From: Aquimarina sp. RZ0
GTDB taxonomy: Bacteria; Bacteroidota; Bacteroidia; Flavobacteriales; Flavobacteriaceae
DNA: 64,000 bases
Direction of reading: 5' to 3'
Assembly: GCF_008370685.1 (NCBI RefSeq)
Contig: NZ_VTZU01000031.1
Span: 1 to 64,000, forward strand
Part shown: one piece after another, positions 10,201 through 18,647 of the stretch
Position numbering within the stretch: the first letter of the stretch is position 1
Layout of the letters: every line of letters begins with the position of its first letter
Position numbers and translations under genes: made by a program
The notes under the pieces: generated by a model
What the model saw: the letters and a program-made list of their open reading frames with translations, nothing else
Databases searched by the model: none
What the model was told of the DNA's origin: nothing

Positions 10201-11187
10201 AGTGGGCATAATCATAATATGTCCTCCAACGCCATTTTTGGCTTTTCCATTGCTATCGGTTTGTAAACGTATACGGTCGCCAAACTTGTTGTCTGTATCC
10301 TGAGAAGCCAACCCCTGAATCTTTATATTCCTGCTTAGTAAGGCCACTTCTGCTCGCATATCAATAGAAATTGGCTTATTAGGTCTTTTACTACGTGAAT
10401 CTACATTTTGCCCATAAGTTTCTATTTTACCATAGTGTCTATACGTTAATGGAGTGTTTAGCGTTAAACGTGTTTCATTACCTAATTTTTGAATTGCTGT
10501 AATGGTTCGAACATCCTCTTCTTTATACAAAGTAGAGCTACTGGCTATAACAATTTCATCACCTACTTTCCAGTTTAGTACACCATCTTGTTGTCCTGAA
10601 AGTGAACCGTTATGATTTCTGTCAATAATATTAGCAACTACAATAATGTTAGCTCCGGCATTAGCCGTTCTGGATAACTTAGTAAATGGTAATTTTTCTT
10701 CTCCGAAAAACTGTAAACGACCACCTCCACCGGCCATTAAAAATCCATCATTATCAGTGATATCCATCATCATGCCGTTGGCCATTACTACTCTATGGTC
10801 AGCAGTAGGATTGGTGCCTGTAAAAGTTAGCGTAAAAGTTCCTCGATCAAATCGATTCCCTGGAGTACCAATACGAAAGATTCCTCCGCTATTGACATGC
10901 ATCCATCTTGTAGTAAGTGATTTGTTTAGAGTTCCATTTTCAGGAATATTAAGTTCTCCGTGAACTACTATTTCCTTAGCAGTATGGTTACCTTGTACGT
11001 TTACTCTAAAGCCTTTACTGATAATGGCTTGTTTGTTCGCATTTGGCACACCATTATCCCAAGTGCCAGCAGCATTCCAATTACCATTTTTTATGGCCTT
11101 GGTAACTGAATTTTGAGCATTTATGGATGCAGTAAATAAAATTAATAATGAAATTGCGAAGAGTTTTAGAGTTTGATTAGTGTTCAT
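7267..11187 (-). CDS. giant secreted G8 / beta-helix / Ig-like / tectonin protein with T9SS sorting tail
   Basis: 1306 residues. A signal peptide (residues 1-25, cut near SINAQN) precedes a G8 domain (about 27-160) with the conserved Trp/Gly pattern seen in CEMIP/KIAA1199-like proteins. Residues about 165-760 look like a right-handed beta-helix, as in family members proposed to act on polysaccharides. Residues about 890-980 form an Ig-like module (FDEGTNLLVNVNASDSDG). About 985-1215 are five or so tectonin-like repeats with a recurring pattern such as NRRVYVRENNGWKIL and DNFVYQFKNNKW, plausibly a carbohydrate-binding propeller. The last 80 residues (LFPNPVANVLNI, SNGFYLLNIKT) are a type A Por secretion tail, so the protein should leave the cell by the type IX system. 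Substrate unknown; a surface or secreted glycan-binding or degrading role is inferred. It stands alone. Confidence 0.85.
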   Translation of the reverse strand: MNTNQTLKLFAISLLILFTASINAQNSVTKAIKNGNWNAAGTWDNGVPNANKQAIISKGFRVNVQGNHTAKEIVVHGELNIPENGTLNKSLTTRWMHVNSGGIFRIGTPGNRFDRGTFTLTFTGTNPTADHRVVMANGMMMDITDNDGFLMAGGGGRLQFFGEEKLPFTKLSRTANAGANIIVVANIIDRNHNGSLSGQQDGVLNWKVGDEIVIASSSTLYKEEDVRTITAIQKLGNETRLTLNTPLTYRHYGKIETYGQNVDSRSKRPNKPISIDMRAEVALLSRNIKIQGLASQDTDNKFGDRIRLQTDSNGKAKNGVGGHIMIMPTAGQITVEGVQLNLMGQSGRLGRYPFHWHIARDRSGDVFKNSSITNSNNRAVVVHTTNNVLVEGIVAHDIHGHCFFTEDGVETGNKFINNIAFGVHRVHKKANKGEAFIVDDTDKFFDGGDRFRATAAFWIANGDNDLIGNVVAGSQGSGYWYAQPEKPRGAARNIPEFADYKPREVALSLFKNNSVHSSRTGFVTKIRQTNGEFGQNEKFFNNVDPVFENLTVYQTGVGLYPLYTNITHIFKNFKSADNNESIIDSDPTIIDGGLMVGLSKGNPNVEVGKSIKGNVLYHGNLILKDIHIGGYTSGVFIFSGSGNRVRPACEVEGLTFENDNSIDGMNKTQRSDFVNAREVYDRDGSLTGPFGGGPGYTFIVNTEWTVDQSLGEVAPQSKFRWVLSKQRFADLQMQFESSKPALKTPRMIFTSPHGVVREWKERDRKRVQLRHNAEYKIELPNGINFSTQKLAMSLHQWSLPSNSIGVVLRFVNMANTIKPQDFKTRTDLPRLNQLSRLKNANRDSYYTANNGDLYVKIMNRGQGIHENFIWFAKTSGTNPNSSPSVRFSNLTNNQRFDEGTNLLVNVNASDSDGSISNVKLFLNGNLVRQERVVPYSWGEANQNDTSLANLSTGAYTLKAVATDNNGNTSETSIRIIVRGLVSENCRFNKLNGKGYDIGSGNGKTYLIGLNRRVYVRENNGWKILPDGNFLADRIDVSNAGDAWIVDSNRRIHLFKNNRWSTLNGIAQDIGTGGNSTNGNSTFVIGNDGFVYKRENARWRLLNNTLKAKRIDASGSGEPWIVAEDNFVYQFKNNKWFKKGNFKALDLSFAEGGDNLWALSETAGNVHFYRGSGVWITQSGAAMNISVDEDNSVWVVSSDKNVFIGDCAIPSRIRDQDSITTSEEIKLFPNPVANVLNIDMGLMKGTTPVVYQILSLEGKSIRSGVLDRDNSIKALDVSNLSNGFYLLNIKTGNTQIVHKFIKDKTQK

Positions 11188-11295
11188 GACGTTTGTGTAA
11201 GTTATTTATTTATTTAGTTAATGGTACAACGTTAATTATAATTGTTTATTATATTTTACTAAGAATTAAATACTTTTTAAAAATTAACAATCCTA

Positions 11296-11543
11296 TTACC
11301 ATACAGGAAAAGGAAGGGTTCTTCTTTCGTTAGGCCCTTTGTAAGTTCTTAAAACTGCTAAAGGTTGATTATTTATTTTAGCATTGTTAAGGTCATTTTT
11401 AGCTAATAACTTTTCAAGATTTAATTCTGTATCTCTTTACTTTGTTATAGGTGTTATCAATGATAGAAACAGTATGAATAGTGTAATTCTTCAACTTTTT
11501 CCGGAGCTTTGAGGTATTCATATAACTCACCTTTGTTGTTCAT
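11296..11543 (-). pseudogene. broken gene remnant, C-terminal part with frameshifts
   Basis: On the minus strand an ATG at 11543 opens MNNKGELYEYLKAPEKVEE and hits a stop. The sequence continues as coding-like text in other frames (HTVSIIDNTYNKVKR, then DTELNLEKLLAKNDLNN), and ends with GPNERRTLPFPVW before a stop at 11296. Three frames in 250 bases that each look like protein point to at least two frameshifts in a dead gene. The family was not recognised. It lies just upstream of the G8 gene on the same strand. Confidence 0.4.
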
Positions 11544-11582
11544 TCACATCGATAATTCAGTTGTTTCATTGTACTTAGTTAC

Positions 11583-11659
11583 TGAACTCGTGTTGAGTAA
11601 TACTTTGACCTACAAAAGCCAAGCTTTTCGGTTGAAAACCACTTCTCAACATGAGTTCA
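11583..11659. repeat. nested inverted-repeat hairpin
   Basis: Outer arms TGAACTCGTGTTGAG (11583-11597) and CTCAACATGAGTTCA (11645-11659) pair with one mismatch. An inner stem AAAAGC/GCTTTT sits around CAA in the centre. The layout could form a 77-nt cruciform or RNA hairpin. Function unknown; it may be an intergenic repeat or the end of a lost element. Confidence 0.4.
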
Positions 11660-11734
11660 CCATATTATAATAACAATTGAATATTAAAATACCCTACATG
11701 AATTAGGAGGGAATTTTCATTTTTTTTATATTAA

Positions 11735-12080
11735 CCATCCCCCGTTTTTTTCAAAACCATCAATTTTAAAGAGAATGATGGGGCTTATTGCGATGATTAC
11801 AAGTGCTTTAGTAGATATCTCCTTTTTACGAACCTGAAAAGGTTTTCCGGACTTTAAAATATCCGAAAACATTAGAGCATGTTTAAAAACAATGCAAACT
11901 GATTGTCAGTAGTTTGGTGTTCTGATGACACTTCAAATCGACGACATATCGAGATATGTTGCTTATTTGAAGTAAAGTCAAGGTTGTCAAAGTAATGACC
12001 AGCAGGCAGAAGGGTTTTTAAACATACTCTTAGCGAAATTAGAGGATGGCGAACTTTATTGTTAAATTTTCGGGGGATGG
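11735..12080. repeat. inverted CCATCCCCCG pair bracketing a small element
   Basis: CCATCCCCCG at 11735-11744 is repeated in reverse orientation at 12071-12080, each next to a T-rich tract, in otherwise AT-rich DNA. The family A element (11875-12029) lies between them. The pair may be the ends of a decayed insertion element of about 350 bases; no transposase remains between them. Confidence 0.35.
11875..12029. mobile_element. family A miniature inverted-repeat element, copy 1 (155 bp)
   Basis: Terminal inverted repeats GAGCATGTTTAAAAAC and GTTTTTAAACATACTC match at 15 of 16 positions, and both ends are flanked by TTA (11872-11874 and 12030-12032). An internal palindrome (ACTTCAAAT...ATTTGAAGT) surrounds a central TATCGAGATAT. 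No ORF is present. A second 155-bp copy in the opposite orientation lies at 51156-51310. The ends resemble those of the neighbouring IS. Confidence 0.7.
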
Positions 12081-12256
12081 CTATTTTTTTTATAACTATA
12101 TAGCTTTTAATTTCTTAAGGGGTTTAATTCTCCGATGCTTGAATCGTGTAAAGAGGGAAGTTTGAAAGTTTACGATTTTTATAAAACAGAAAAACAAATT
12201 GTTATCCACTGAATACTGCGATGGCTCTGTCACCTTTAGCTATTTTAAAACGTTTA

Positions 12257-13493
12257 GGGCATCTCTAAAAACTATTGATTCTCTCTAGAGATTAGATTTT
12301 GATTAATTTTTAATTTTCACATTTCAGAACTTATTCATTTTAACTACTCATATTCAGTATTTTATGTTTTTATTAATTCGTGATTAAAGGCACGCTCTCA
12401 TCATTTGTTCTTTAAATTGAATTTTACGAAACATATTATAAGTCAGATTCATTAACCCTATCGTTGTTTCTGCTCTTTTGACACCTATTTTTCTAAAAAA
12501 CATACTCCCCATTGAGTTTTCCATAAATCCGAAAACATGTTCTACTCTTACTCGTGTTCTAGATTTTTCTGTGTTTGATGATTTTTGTGCTTCTGTTAAT
12601 GGGTTGTTTTTATATCCTTTTTCATGAATCTGATCTGTAACTTTATACTTCTTTATAGATTTCTCTTGTCCTATATAGGCACTATCTGCATATAATTCTT
12701 GCCCTTGGTCATCTTTGCTTAATAAAATATCCACTGTTTGTGAATCATGTACACAAGCGCTGGTAACGGTATAGCTTTCGATAAGTGTACTCTTGCTATC
12801 TATTTTTGCATGATTTTTATAACCATAATAATTCTGATTGTTTTTCTTTGTCCAACGAGCATCAATATCTTTTTGACGTTTCTTGGCAGGTTTGTCATTC
12901 CATAAATCAGAACCATTACCCTGTTTTATTTGATCATTTTTGTCTTTACTATTACGTTGTCTTGGAGCTTCTACAAAACTGGGATCAATAATTTTACCCT
13001 CATTTACAACAAGTCCTAAACGATCTAATTCAATACTAAATAAATCGAATAATTCTGGAACTAAATCCAAATCAGTTATACGCTCATTAAAGTGCCATAT
13101 GGTCTTACTATCTGGAATATCATCGGAGATGGTTAAATCTAAAAAACGCATAAAACTCATTCGATCATTGATCTGATATTCAGCTTGATCATCAGAGAGG
13201 TTATAATAACGTTGAAGTATCAAGATTTTAAACATTAAAACATAATCATAAGGAGGACGCCCTCCTTTACCTTTAGCTTTTTTGGTTAAACGATCCTCCA
13301 ATAAAGCTCTGAAAAATTCAAAATCTACTCCATTTTTCAATCGCTCCAAGGGATCTCCTAATTCACTTAGTTTATTCAAACGAATATCTTGATCGAAAAA
13401 ACCATAATCTCTATGTCGTTTATATCGTTTTGCTATACTCAAAAATCCAACTTTTTAAACACTTTTCAAAAAAAATAGTTTTTAGAGGTGCCC
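12257..13493 (-). mobile_element. complete IS5-family insertion sequence, 1237 bp
   Basis: The left end GGGCATCTCTAAAAACTATT and right end AATAGTTTTTAGAGGTGCCC are inverted repeats with one mismatch over 20 bases. They are flanked by the direct repeat TTA (12254-12256 and 13494-13496), a 3-bp duplication of the TNA type described for the IS1031 subgroup of IS5. It holds one intact transposase gene and so is probably active or recently active. Confidence 0.85.
12384..13442 (-). CDS. IS5-family DDE transposase
   Basis: 352 residues, filling most of the insertion sequence at 12257-13493. N-terminal IS5 domain (residues about 10-110, including GGRPPYDYVLMFKILILQRYY) precedes the RNase H-like DDE core. 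Likely catalytic acidic residues are in IIDPSFVEAP, LYADSAYIG and RVEHVFGFMEN. YYGYKNHAKID before the second Asp is typical of IS5 transposases. The frame is intact. The enzyme cuts and moves its own element, and possibly the non-coding family A elements with similar ends. Confidence 0.92.
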   Translation of the reverse strand: MSIAKRYKRHRDYGFFDQDIRLNKLSELGDPLERLKNGVDFEFFRALLEDRLTKKAKGKGGRPPYDYVLMFKILILQRYYNLSDDQAEYQINDRMSFMRFLDLTISDDIPDSKTIWHFNERITDLDLVPELFDLFSIELDRLGLVVNEGKIIDPSFVEAPRQRNSKDKNDQIKQGNGSDLWNDKPAKKRQKDIDARWTKKNNQNYYGYKNHAKIDSKSTLIESYTVTSACVHDSQTVDILLSKDDQGQELYADSAYIGQEKSIKKYKVTDQIHEKGYKNNPLTEAQKSSNTEKSRTRVRVEHVFGFMENSMGSMFFRKIGVKRAETTIGLMNLTYNMFRKIQFKEQMMRACL

Positions 13494-13496
13494 TTA

Positions 13497-14015
13497 AATT
13501 ACTGAAATAGCAAATGATATAAAAGCTATCTTCATCTCCAATATGCTTTCTGGCATACCCTAATGAGATTGGGTTTTGAAGTTCTCTTCTTTCAAAGATG
13601 ATAAAATATTTCTAAATCTATGCAGATTAAGGTTTGTATTGAGCAATAATCATCTTTTTTAATCCGAAATTAAAAAATGTGTGATCGATTAAAAAAAACA
13701 AGTATTTATACGCGTGCCTAATGATTTTTATTGATTTAACTTTACTAATAGCATTGATAAAATACTCAGTTAAGTTGTGAACAATAGTCTATATCAGAAA
13801 TCTTTCGATATTTTAAAACTGATTGAAAAACAAAATTCACACACTATAAAAATGGATATCGTGTAGCTTGAAATATTTTTTAAGTGAGAAGGGAATGTTT
13901 AGAGTAATTTTTAGCTATTGCAGAATACCGAAACTGACATAGCTTTTATCATTAGGATACCTTGTTTCTTTAGACATTAAAGAATGGAATTACTAACCAA
14001 TTAAATAGAATATAT
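13497..14015. other. intergenic 519 bp, possible weak gene trace next to the IS
   Basis: No intact gene. On the minus strand around 13500-13590 there is a short coding-like stretch (NPISLGYARKHIGDED) running into the IS target site, and another (KIAKGDRAIAVFSG, then a stop) on the far side of the IS near 12200-12245. These could be two parts of one dead gene split by the IS, but the frames do not join cleanly. The rest is AT-rich and should contain the promoter of the LodA-like gene. Confidence 0.25.
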
Positions 14016-16151
14016 ATGAGTTTAAAGATCATCCCTTCTGTGGGAGTTGCAAGGCTAGGAAATAGTTTGGGGCAGTTTTGTCTATCCCCAGAAGAAATAG
14101 GAGGCTTACCCTTTGAGGCAGACCAGTGTGGTAATAAATTAGGGACTATTATCAATTTTAAAGATGAATCAGGTCAGGTCAGAAGACAAGGACAGCCTTT
14201 TAAAATCATACAAGAAGATGGAACCGAGATAACCCTGGGCTCTTCTAATGTAACTTCTATGGAGTGGACAGTACATCTGGCAAATAAAAAAGCTGCCTGG
14301 TATCAGTATAGTGAGCTGGAAGGTAATTTATTATATGGAGAAGAGAATAGCTATGCACAGAGAGGGGTTCCTTTTCGTAATCCTGATGAAACAACAGAAG
14401 AAACGAGACAAAAGCTTATTGTAGATCCGGGACCCAGAACGGTAAGTGGTACCCAGCAATCTATTGATTTTGATCAGGCTTCTGTACCCGCAGATTATCC
14501 TCATTACTCATTTCCTAATCCAGATGTAAAATATGGGACATCCATAAAAACCTTAGGAACACTCAAAACAGATGATCAGGGGCGATTAATTGTGCTGGGC
14601 GGATATGGGCACGCAGGAGGAGATCAACCTCTGGAGAGTTATGGAGGATCCGACACCTGGCATGATGATATTTCTGATGGGCCTGTTTATTGTACCATCA
14701 CTTTTAATGATGGTACGCCTACAGAGACGCTCAAAGCCTGGGTAATTATTGGATCTCCGGATTTTGCACCAGAAATCATTAATATTTCTACACTTAGTGA
14801 TACGATGTTTGATGTAGGAGTACGTCATTTTGATCTGATGCCTAATATGTATCAGGGGACAAGTTATAATGATGATTATATAGTCAATTACCAGAGAGAC
14901 ATTCTACCAATAATACAACGAATAGGAGGATATCAGTGGGTGGCCAATGTACAATCTATGATGGCATTTACGTCGAATATTTTTGATTTTTCAGATCCAA
15001 GTGCTGCGAATCAAATAAATAGGGAAAACTATTTTTCTTATTTCAGAGCGCCAAACGATAAATCGATTCCGCAAAACGATCAACAACAAGGGCAGTTATT
15101 TAAGGAAGATGGAGCTAATTTTTTTCCTATGATGCCTTTGAACTCAGGAAGTAATTCAGTGAGTAACGAGACTATAGTCAAGTTTTTAGCATTGGATGAG
15201 ACACAGTATTTTATGCTGGGTCAATGGGCAAAAGGGTGTTTTGAAAATAACTCTGATTATACCAGTTTACCTATCAGAGCTGAAGATCAGGCAAGTGTAG
15301 GGAACTGTGTTGGACTTCCTATGTGTCCTGGTATCGAAGTAACCTGGAGCTTGCAAAATAGAGAAGTCTACGAATCTCCATACATTATTTTTGATCAAAA
15401 AGGACTTGGAGGCTATAATAGTACGGGTTTAACACCTTCCAGAGATGAGTGCGAAGGTGGTGGTTGCCAGCCAGGAGATTTAACCAAAAGAATGGCATGC
15501 CCGTGGCAGGCAGATTTCTTTCAATGTACAATTCAGCCTATCAATTTTACCAATCCTGATTTTAATAAAGATACTAAAACTGTAGTTCAGGAAATACATA
15601 CAAAAGAAAGCTGGGCGGATTCTAATCAGGAATTTGAGGAAACCGTTACCTTGCGAAGTGCACCTACAAAAGAACCGTTACCACCCACTTATTATTCCTA
15701 TTGGTGGCCACCACAAAGCCCTTGGGATGTTTTGACAGGAGAGAATACCTTAGAAGGTCAATTAGCATCACACTTGCCAGCAGGTCAACAAATGAATTAT
15801 GCCAGAGGGATTAATAGTTTTGTGCAAATGGTAGAACATTGGTCTGCGCTGGCATTTATAAGAAATAATAATGCAGGAAATATAGGATTTCCTTATTTCA
15901 CAGAAACAGAAAGAACCAATGAGTTGTTTGTGTACAAAGAAGTAGGTGTGGGGCAGATTAGTGGTAATGGAGATGACGATGCAACAACCATTCCTGTATT
16001 CTTTATAGATGATAATATAGAACGAGTACAGCAGAAAAATTTACGCGCTAAAAAGTTAGTATCATTTTTAGAAGAGCGTGCTTTTAAGAAAATCAAAGTA
16101 GTTGATGCAGGATTAGGGTTACCAAAATCCGGAACACGAATGAGACGTTAA
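14016..16151 (+). CDS. LodA/GoxA-like cysteine tryptophylquinone (CTQ) amino acid oxidase
   Basis: 711 residues. The family contains L-lysine 6-oxidase (LodA) and glycine oxidase (GoxA): oxygen-dependent enzymes with a quinone made from a Cys and a Trp of the protein itself, releasing H2O2, often antibacterial. Typical start KIIPSVGVARLGNS, then VRHFDLMPNMYQG. The region TKRMACPWQADFFQC holds the candidate CTQ cysteine and YYSYWWPPQSPW the candidate tryptophan. No signal peptide is visible. The next gene is a LodB-like flavoprotein in TAATG overlap, the pair expected for CTQ formation. Substrate is not readable; lysine or glycine are precedents only. Confidence 0.88.
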   Translation: MSLKIIPSVGVARLGNSLGQFCLSPEEIGGLPFEADQCGNKLGTIINFKDESGQVRRQGQPFKIIQEDGTEITLGSSNVTSMEWTVHLANKKAAWYQYSELEGNLLYGEENSYAQRGVPFRNPDETTEETRQKLIVDPGPRTVSGTQQSIDFDQASVPADYPHYSFPNPDVKYGTSIKTLGTLKTDDQGRLIVLGGYGHAGGDQPLESYGGSDTWHDDISDGPVYCTITFNDGTPTETLKAWVIIGSPDFAPEIINISTLSDTMFDVGVRHFDLMPNMYQGTSYNDDYIVNYQRDILPIIQRIGGYQWVANVQSMMAFTSNIFDFSDPSAANQINRENYFSYFRAPNDKSIPQNDQQQGQLFKEDGANFFPMMPLNSGSNSVSNETIVKFLALDETQYFMLGQWAKGCFENNSDYTSLPIRAEDQASVGNCVGLPMCPGIEVTWSLQNREVYESPYIIFDQKGLGGYNSTGLTPSRDECEGGGCQPGDLTKRMACPWQADFFQCTIQPINFTNPDFNKDTKTVVQEIHTKESWADSNQEFEETVTLRSAPTKEPLPPTYYSYWWPPQSPWDVLTGENTLEGQLASHLPAGQQMNYARGINSFVQMVEHWSALAFIRNNNAGNIGFPYFTETERTNELFVYKEVGVGQISGNGDDDATTIPVFFIDDNIERVQQKNLRAKKLVSFLEERAFKKIKVVDAGLGLPKSGTRMRR

Positions 16152-17278
16152 TGGAAGAACGAATAGAAGAAATAGATGTACTTATTGTTGGTGGAGGTCC
16201 TGCGGGGGCCTCTGCTGCTTTAAGTCTTTTAAATTATTCTGATCATAGCATATTGATCGCAGAACAGTCTGATTTAAGCAAGATACGTGTAGGAGAACAC
16301 GTTTCCGGTAGTTTGTTTGGGCTATTGGATTATTTAAAAATAGATAGAGAAGAGTTTGAAGAAGGTAGCTTCTTACCCGCCTATGGGACGACTACCTATT
16401 GGGGGAGTGAGTATGCAAATACAACTCATTCTATTTTTACAACCGAGGCATCCTCTTATCAATTGGATAGAGAGAAATTTGATTTTAAACTATTAGAAAA
16501 AATTATAGAAAGAGGAGGTATTATACTGCCCAGATGTACTTGCACTGAGTTTTTACAACAAGAAGATAGTAGCTGGAATATACAAATAAAGCATCCTGAA
16601 GAAGGAAAATTTTATATGCGAGCAAAATATCTGGTAGATGCCACCGGAAGAAAAAATAACGTTGGCAGACACCTGGGAGTATCTTCTACAAAATATGATA
16701 CATTGATGGGGGCAGGGGTATTTCTAAACATAGAAAATGATGCAACTATCCGGCAAGAGCAGTTATTAGAAACGACAGAGCTGGGGTGGTGGTATACTGC
16801 TTTGCTTCCGGATGCCAGGATGGTGGTTACTTTTTTTACAGATTCTGATATTATATCTCAATATAAGTTACATCAGGCTGCGGGTTGGAATAGGATGCTT
16901 GAGCAAACTAAAAAAATAAAACATTTGGTCAGAGGCGCTACGGCACTTTTAAATAAACCCTGGATCAGAAATGCGCAAACCCAGCTCACGGATGCTACTG
17001 CTATAAATAATTTTATTGCCATAGGAGATGCTGCAGCTTCATTTGATCCGATTTCATCTATGGGTATTGGTTTTTCTATGACATCTGCTTTTCATGGAGC
17101 AAAACATATTCAGCGGCAACTATCCAGAAAGGAATTATTGACCACACAGGCATTTCAGAATGATATTGAAAAAAATTTCGGGGAGTATCTGAAATTGCGG
17201 ACACAATTTTACGAGCAAGAACAGCGGTGGAGCACATCCGCTTTCTGGAAACGAAGAAGTACAAATCTGAATGGCTGA
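16151..17278 (+). CDS. LodB-like FAD-dependent flavoprotein, CTQ maturation partner
   Basis: 375 residues. The N-terminal dinucleotide-binding motif DVLIVGGGPAGASAAL and the later FIAIGDAAASFDPISSMGIGFS mark a flavoprotein of the tryptophan-halogenase/geranylgeranyl-reductase-like group to which LodB belongs. LodB proteins are needed to build the CTQ cofactor in their partner LodA, probably by hydroxylating the tryptophan. The start codon overlaps the stop of the LodA-like gene by one base, so the two are almost certainly co-translated. The end overlaps the start of a degraded region. Confidence 0.87.
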   Translation: MEERIEEIDVLIVGGGPAGASAALSLLNYSDHSILIAEQSDLSKIRVGEHVSGSLFGLLDYLKIDREEFEEGSFLPAYGTTTYWGSEYANTTHSIFTTEASSYQLDREKFDFKLLEKIIERGGIILPRCTCTEFLQQEDSSWNIQIKHPEEGKFYMRAKYLVDATGRKNNVGRHLGVSSTKYDTLMGAGVFLNIENDATIRQEQLLETTELGWWYTALLPDARMVVTFFTDSDIISQYKLHQAAGWNRMLEQTKKIKHLVRGATALLNKPWIRNAQTQLTDATAINNFIAIGDAAASFDPISSMGIGFSMTSAFHGAKHIQRQLSRKELLTTQAFQNDIEKNFGEYLKLRTQFYEQEQRWSTSAFWKRRSTNLNG

Positions 17279-18263
17279 TTTCTAAATCAGATGGTATAAG
17301 GTTTTGTGAGTTTCGAACAAGGGAAAAACTTAAATGTAAACCATTGGAATCAATAGTAAGAGCCACGAAAGATAAAGATTTTCAGGCTAAACAATTTGAG
17401 GATTTTATTGATAGATAGATTAAAAAATAAAGTACTGCCTATTATACCTATTGGATATTCTTATAAAATTAAAGATTATTTAAAATCTAAATTAGGTAAG
17501 GCTTTAGATAATTTTTTTGATAAAAAGGACGAAGAAGTTGAAGAACATAACAAAGGAAAAGAGAAAAATGATCATTTAGAAAAAATTTCTAGAAATCCTG
17601 CTAACTGGGAAACAGACGATTCTAATTATGAAAAAGAAATTCTTGAAGATTATGGAAAAAATAGAAGGAGAACAAATATGGAGAATAGGTATAATAAAAT
17701 GAAACCTTTAATGGTTTTTTTGGTCTAAAACATACAATACAGACTCTACTCGTCAAGGAATTTCCATCCTTGGAAATAGATTAGAAAAGAAAGTATCTCT
17801 GAGAAATTACACCTCAACAGAGGTAGATGTTAAAAAACATACTATATATTCCTTTTCAGGTTTCCAGGAAGAAAAAGAGCCTAATATAAATACCTGCTTC
17901 AGTTTCATAAAATATTATTATTCAGTGAATAACAAAAAGAGCATCAATCTATATGGAGATAAAATAGTACTTGATTTTGTTATAAGTAATATTAGGATAG
18001 TAAATGAAAATTTATCAAAATATAATGATATAGCATACTATCTAGAGCAGTCCAAAGCTTATGATGAGGGTGTTTTTCTTTTAGAAAAGATTGTTAATGA
18101 AGTGCCTAATAGAACAGTCGCCTATATTAATTTGGGCGATACCTATTGGGGCTTGGGAGAAAAACAAAAATGCAAAGAGGCATACAAGACCTATATCGAG
18201 CAAATGAAAACCAATGACAAAGCATCTAAAATTCCTAAACGTGTTATGGAGAGATTGAAATAA
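17250..18263 (+). pseudogene. frameshifted TPR-like protein gene
   Basis: Coding-like text runs through several frames. The first piece (17250-17418) reads KSEWLISKSDGIRFCEFRTR and stops at 17418. A second frame (from about 17396) reads LKNKVLPIIPIGYSYKIKD and NPANWETDDSNYEKEILEDYG up to 17728. At the T7 run near 17712-17718 the text jumps frame and goes on as FFWSKTYNTDSTRQGISILG and SIILGNRLE-like sequence into the last piece, which ends in a TPR motif (AYINLGDTYWGLGEKQKCKE) at 18263. One base gained or lost in the T run plus an earlier shift would explain this. Function unknown. A sequencing error at the homopolymer is possible for the second shift. Confidence 0.5.
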
Positions 18264-18291
18264 GTAAAATAGAGAAACAGTTTCTAAAATA

Positions 18292-18565
18292 GAAAGAAGA
18301 GGACATATACAATATTTTTAGTTCTTTTAGTCATTAAAGCAGTTGCTTTTTGTCAGGTAACCTGTGAAGAAGAACTTGGATAAAAAACTTTACAGCCAAA
18401 AAAGATTTAAACCTAAATAGCTTCTCTCTTCAAGATTCCAAAAGCTTTGATTATAGCAGTTTGTGGATTAAAAATAATGATTCATATTTAGGGTTTACAG
18501 GAAAAGAAAAAAGAGTATTTATAAGTTTCGATTCAATCACAAGAGACAAAAAAAGTAATAATTAA
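18292..18565 (+). pseudogene. decayed small secreted protein gene
   Basis: A signal-peptide-like stretch KKRTYTIFLVLLVIKAVAFC with no ATG in front runs to a stop at EEELG, and then the text resumes one frame over as IKNFTAKKDLNLNSFSLQD and DSYLGFTGKEKRVFISFDS, ending at 18565. The lost start codon and frame jump mark a dead gene. It directly follows the broken TPR gene and is closed by a hairpin. Confidence 0.45.
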
Positions 18566-18593
18566 GATTATCAACCTTAATTATTACTTTTTA
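18550..18593 (+). terminator. hairpin terminator after the decayed genes
   Basis: Arms AAAGTAATAATTAAG (18552-18566) and CTTAATTATTACTTT (18576-18590) pair perfectly around a 9-nt loop, followed by TTAATTT. It ends transcription of the plus-strand remnants. Confidence 0.75.
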
Positions 18594-18647
18594 ATTTCTA
18601 TTGAATGATTTTATTTGTGAATTTCTAGAATAAATATAGTTGTCTAA

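Noticed and set aside
11583..11659. Integron attC site
   Set aside because: GTTGAGT is present but the order and the partner box do not fit RYYYAAC...GTTRRRY, and no integrase or cassette array is nearby.
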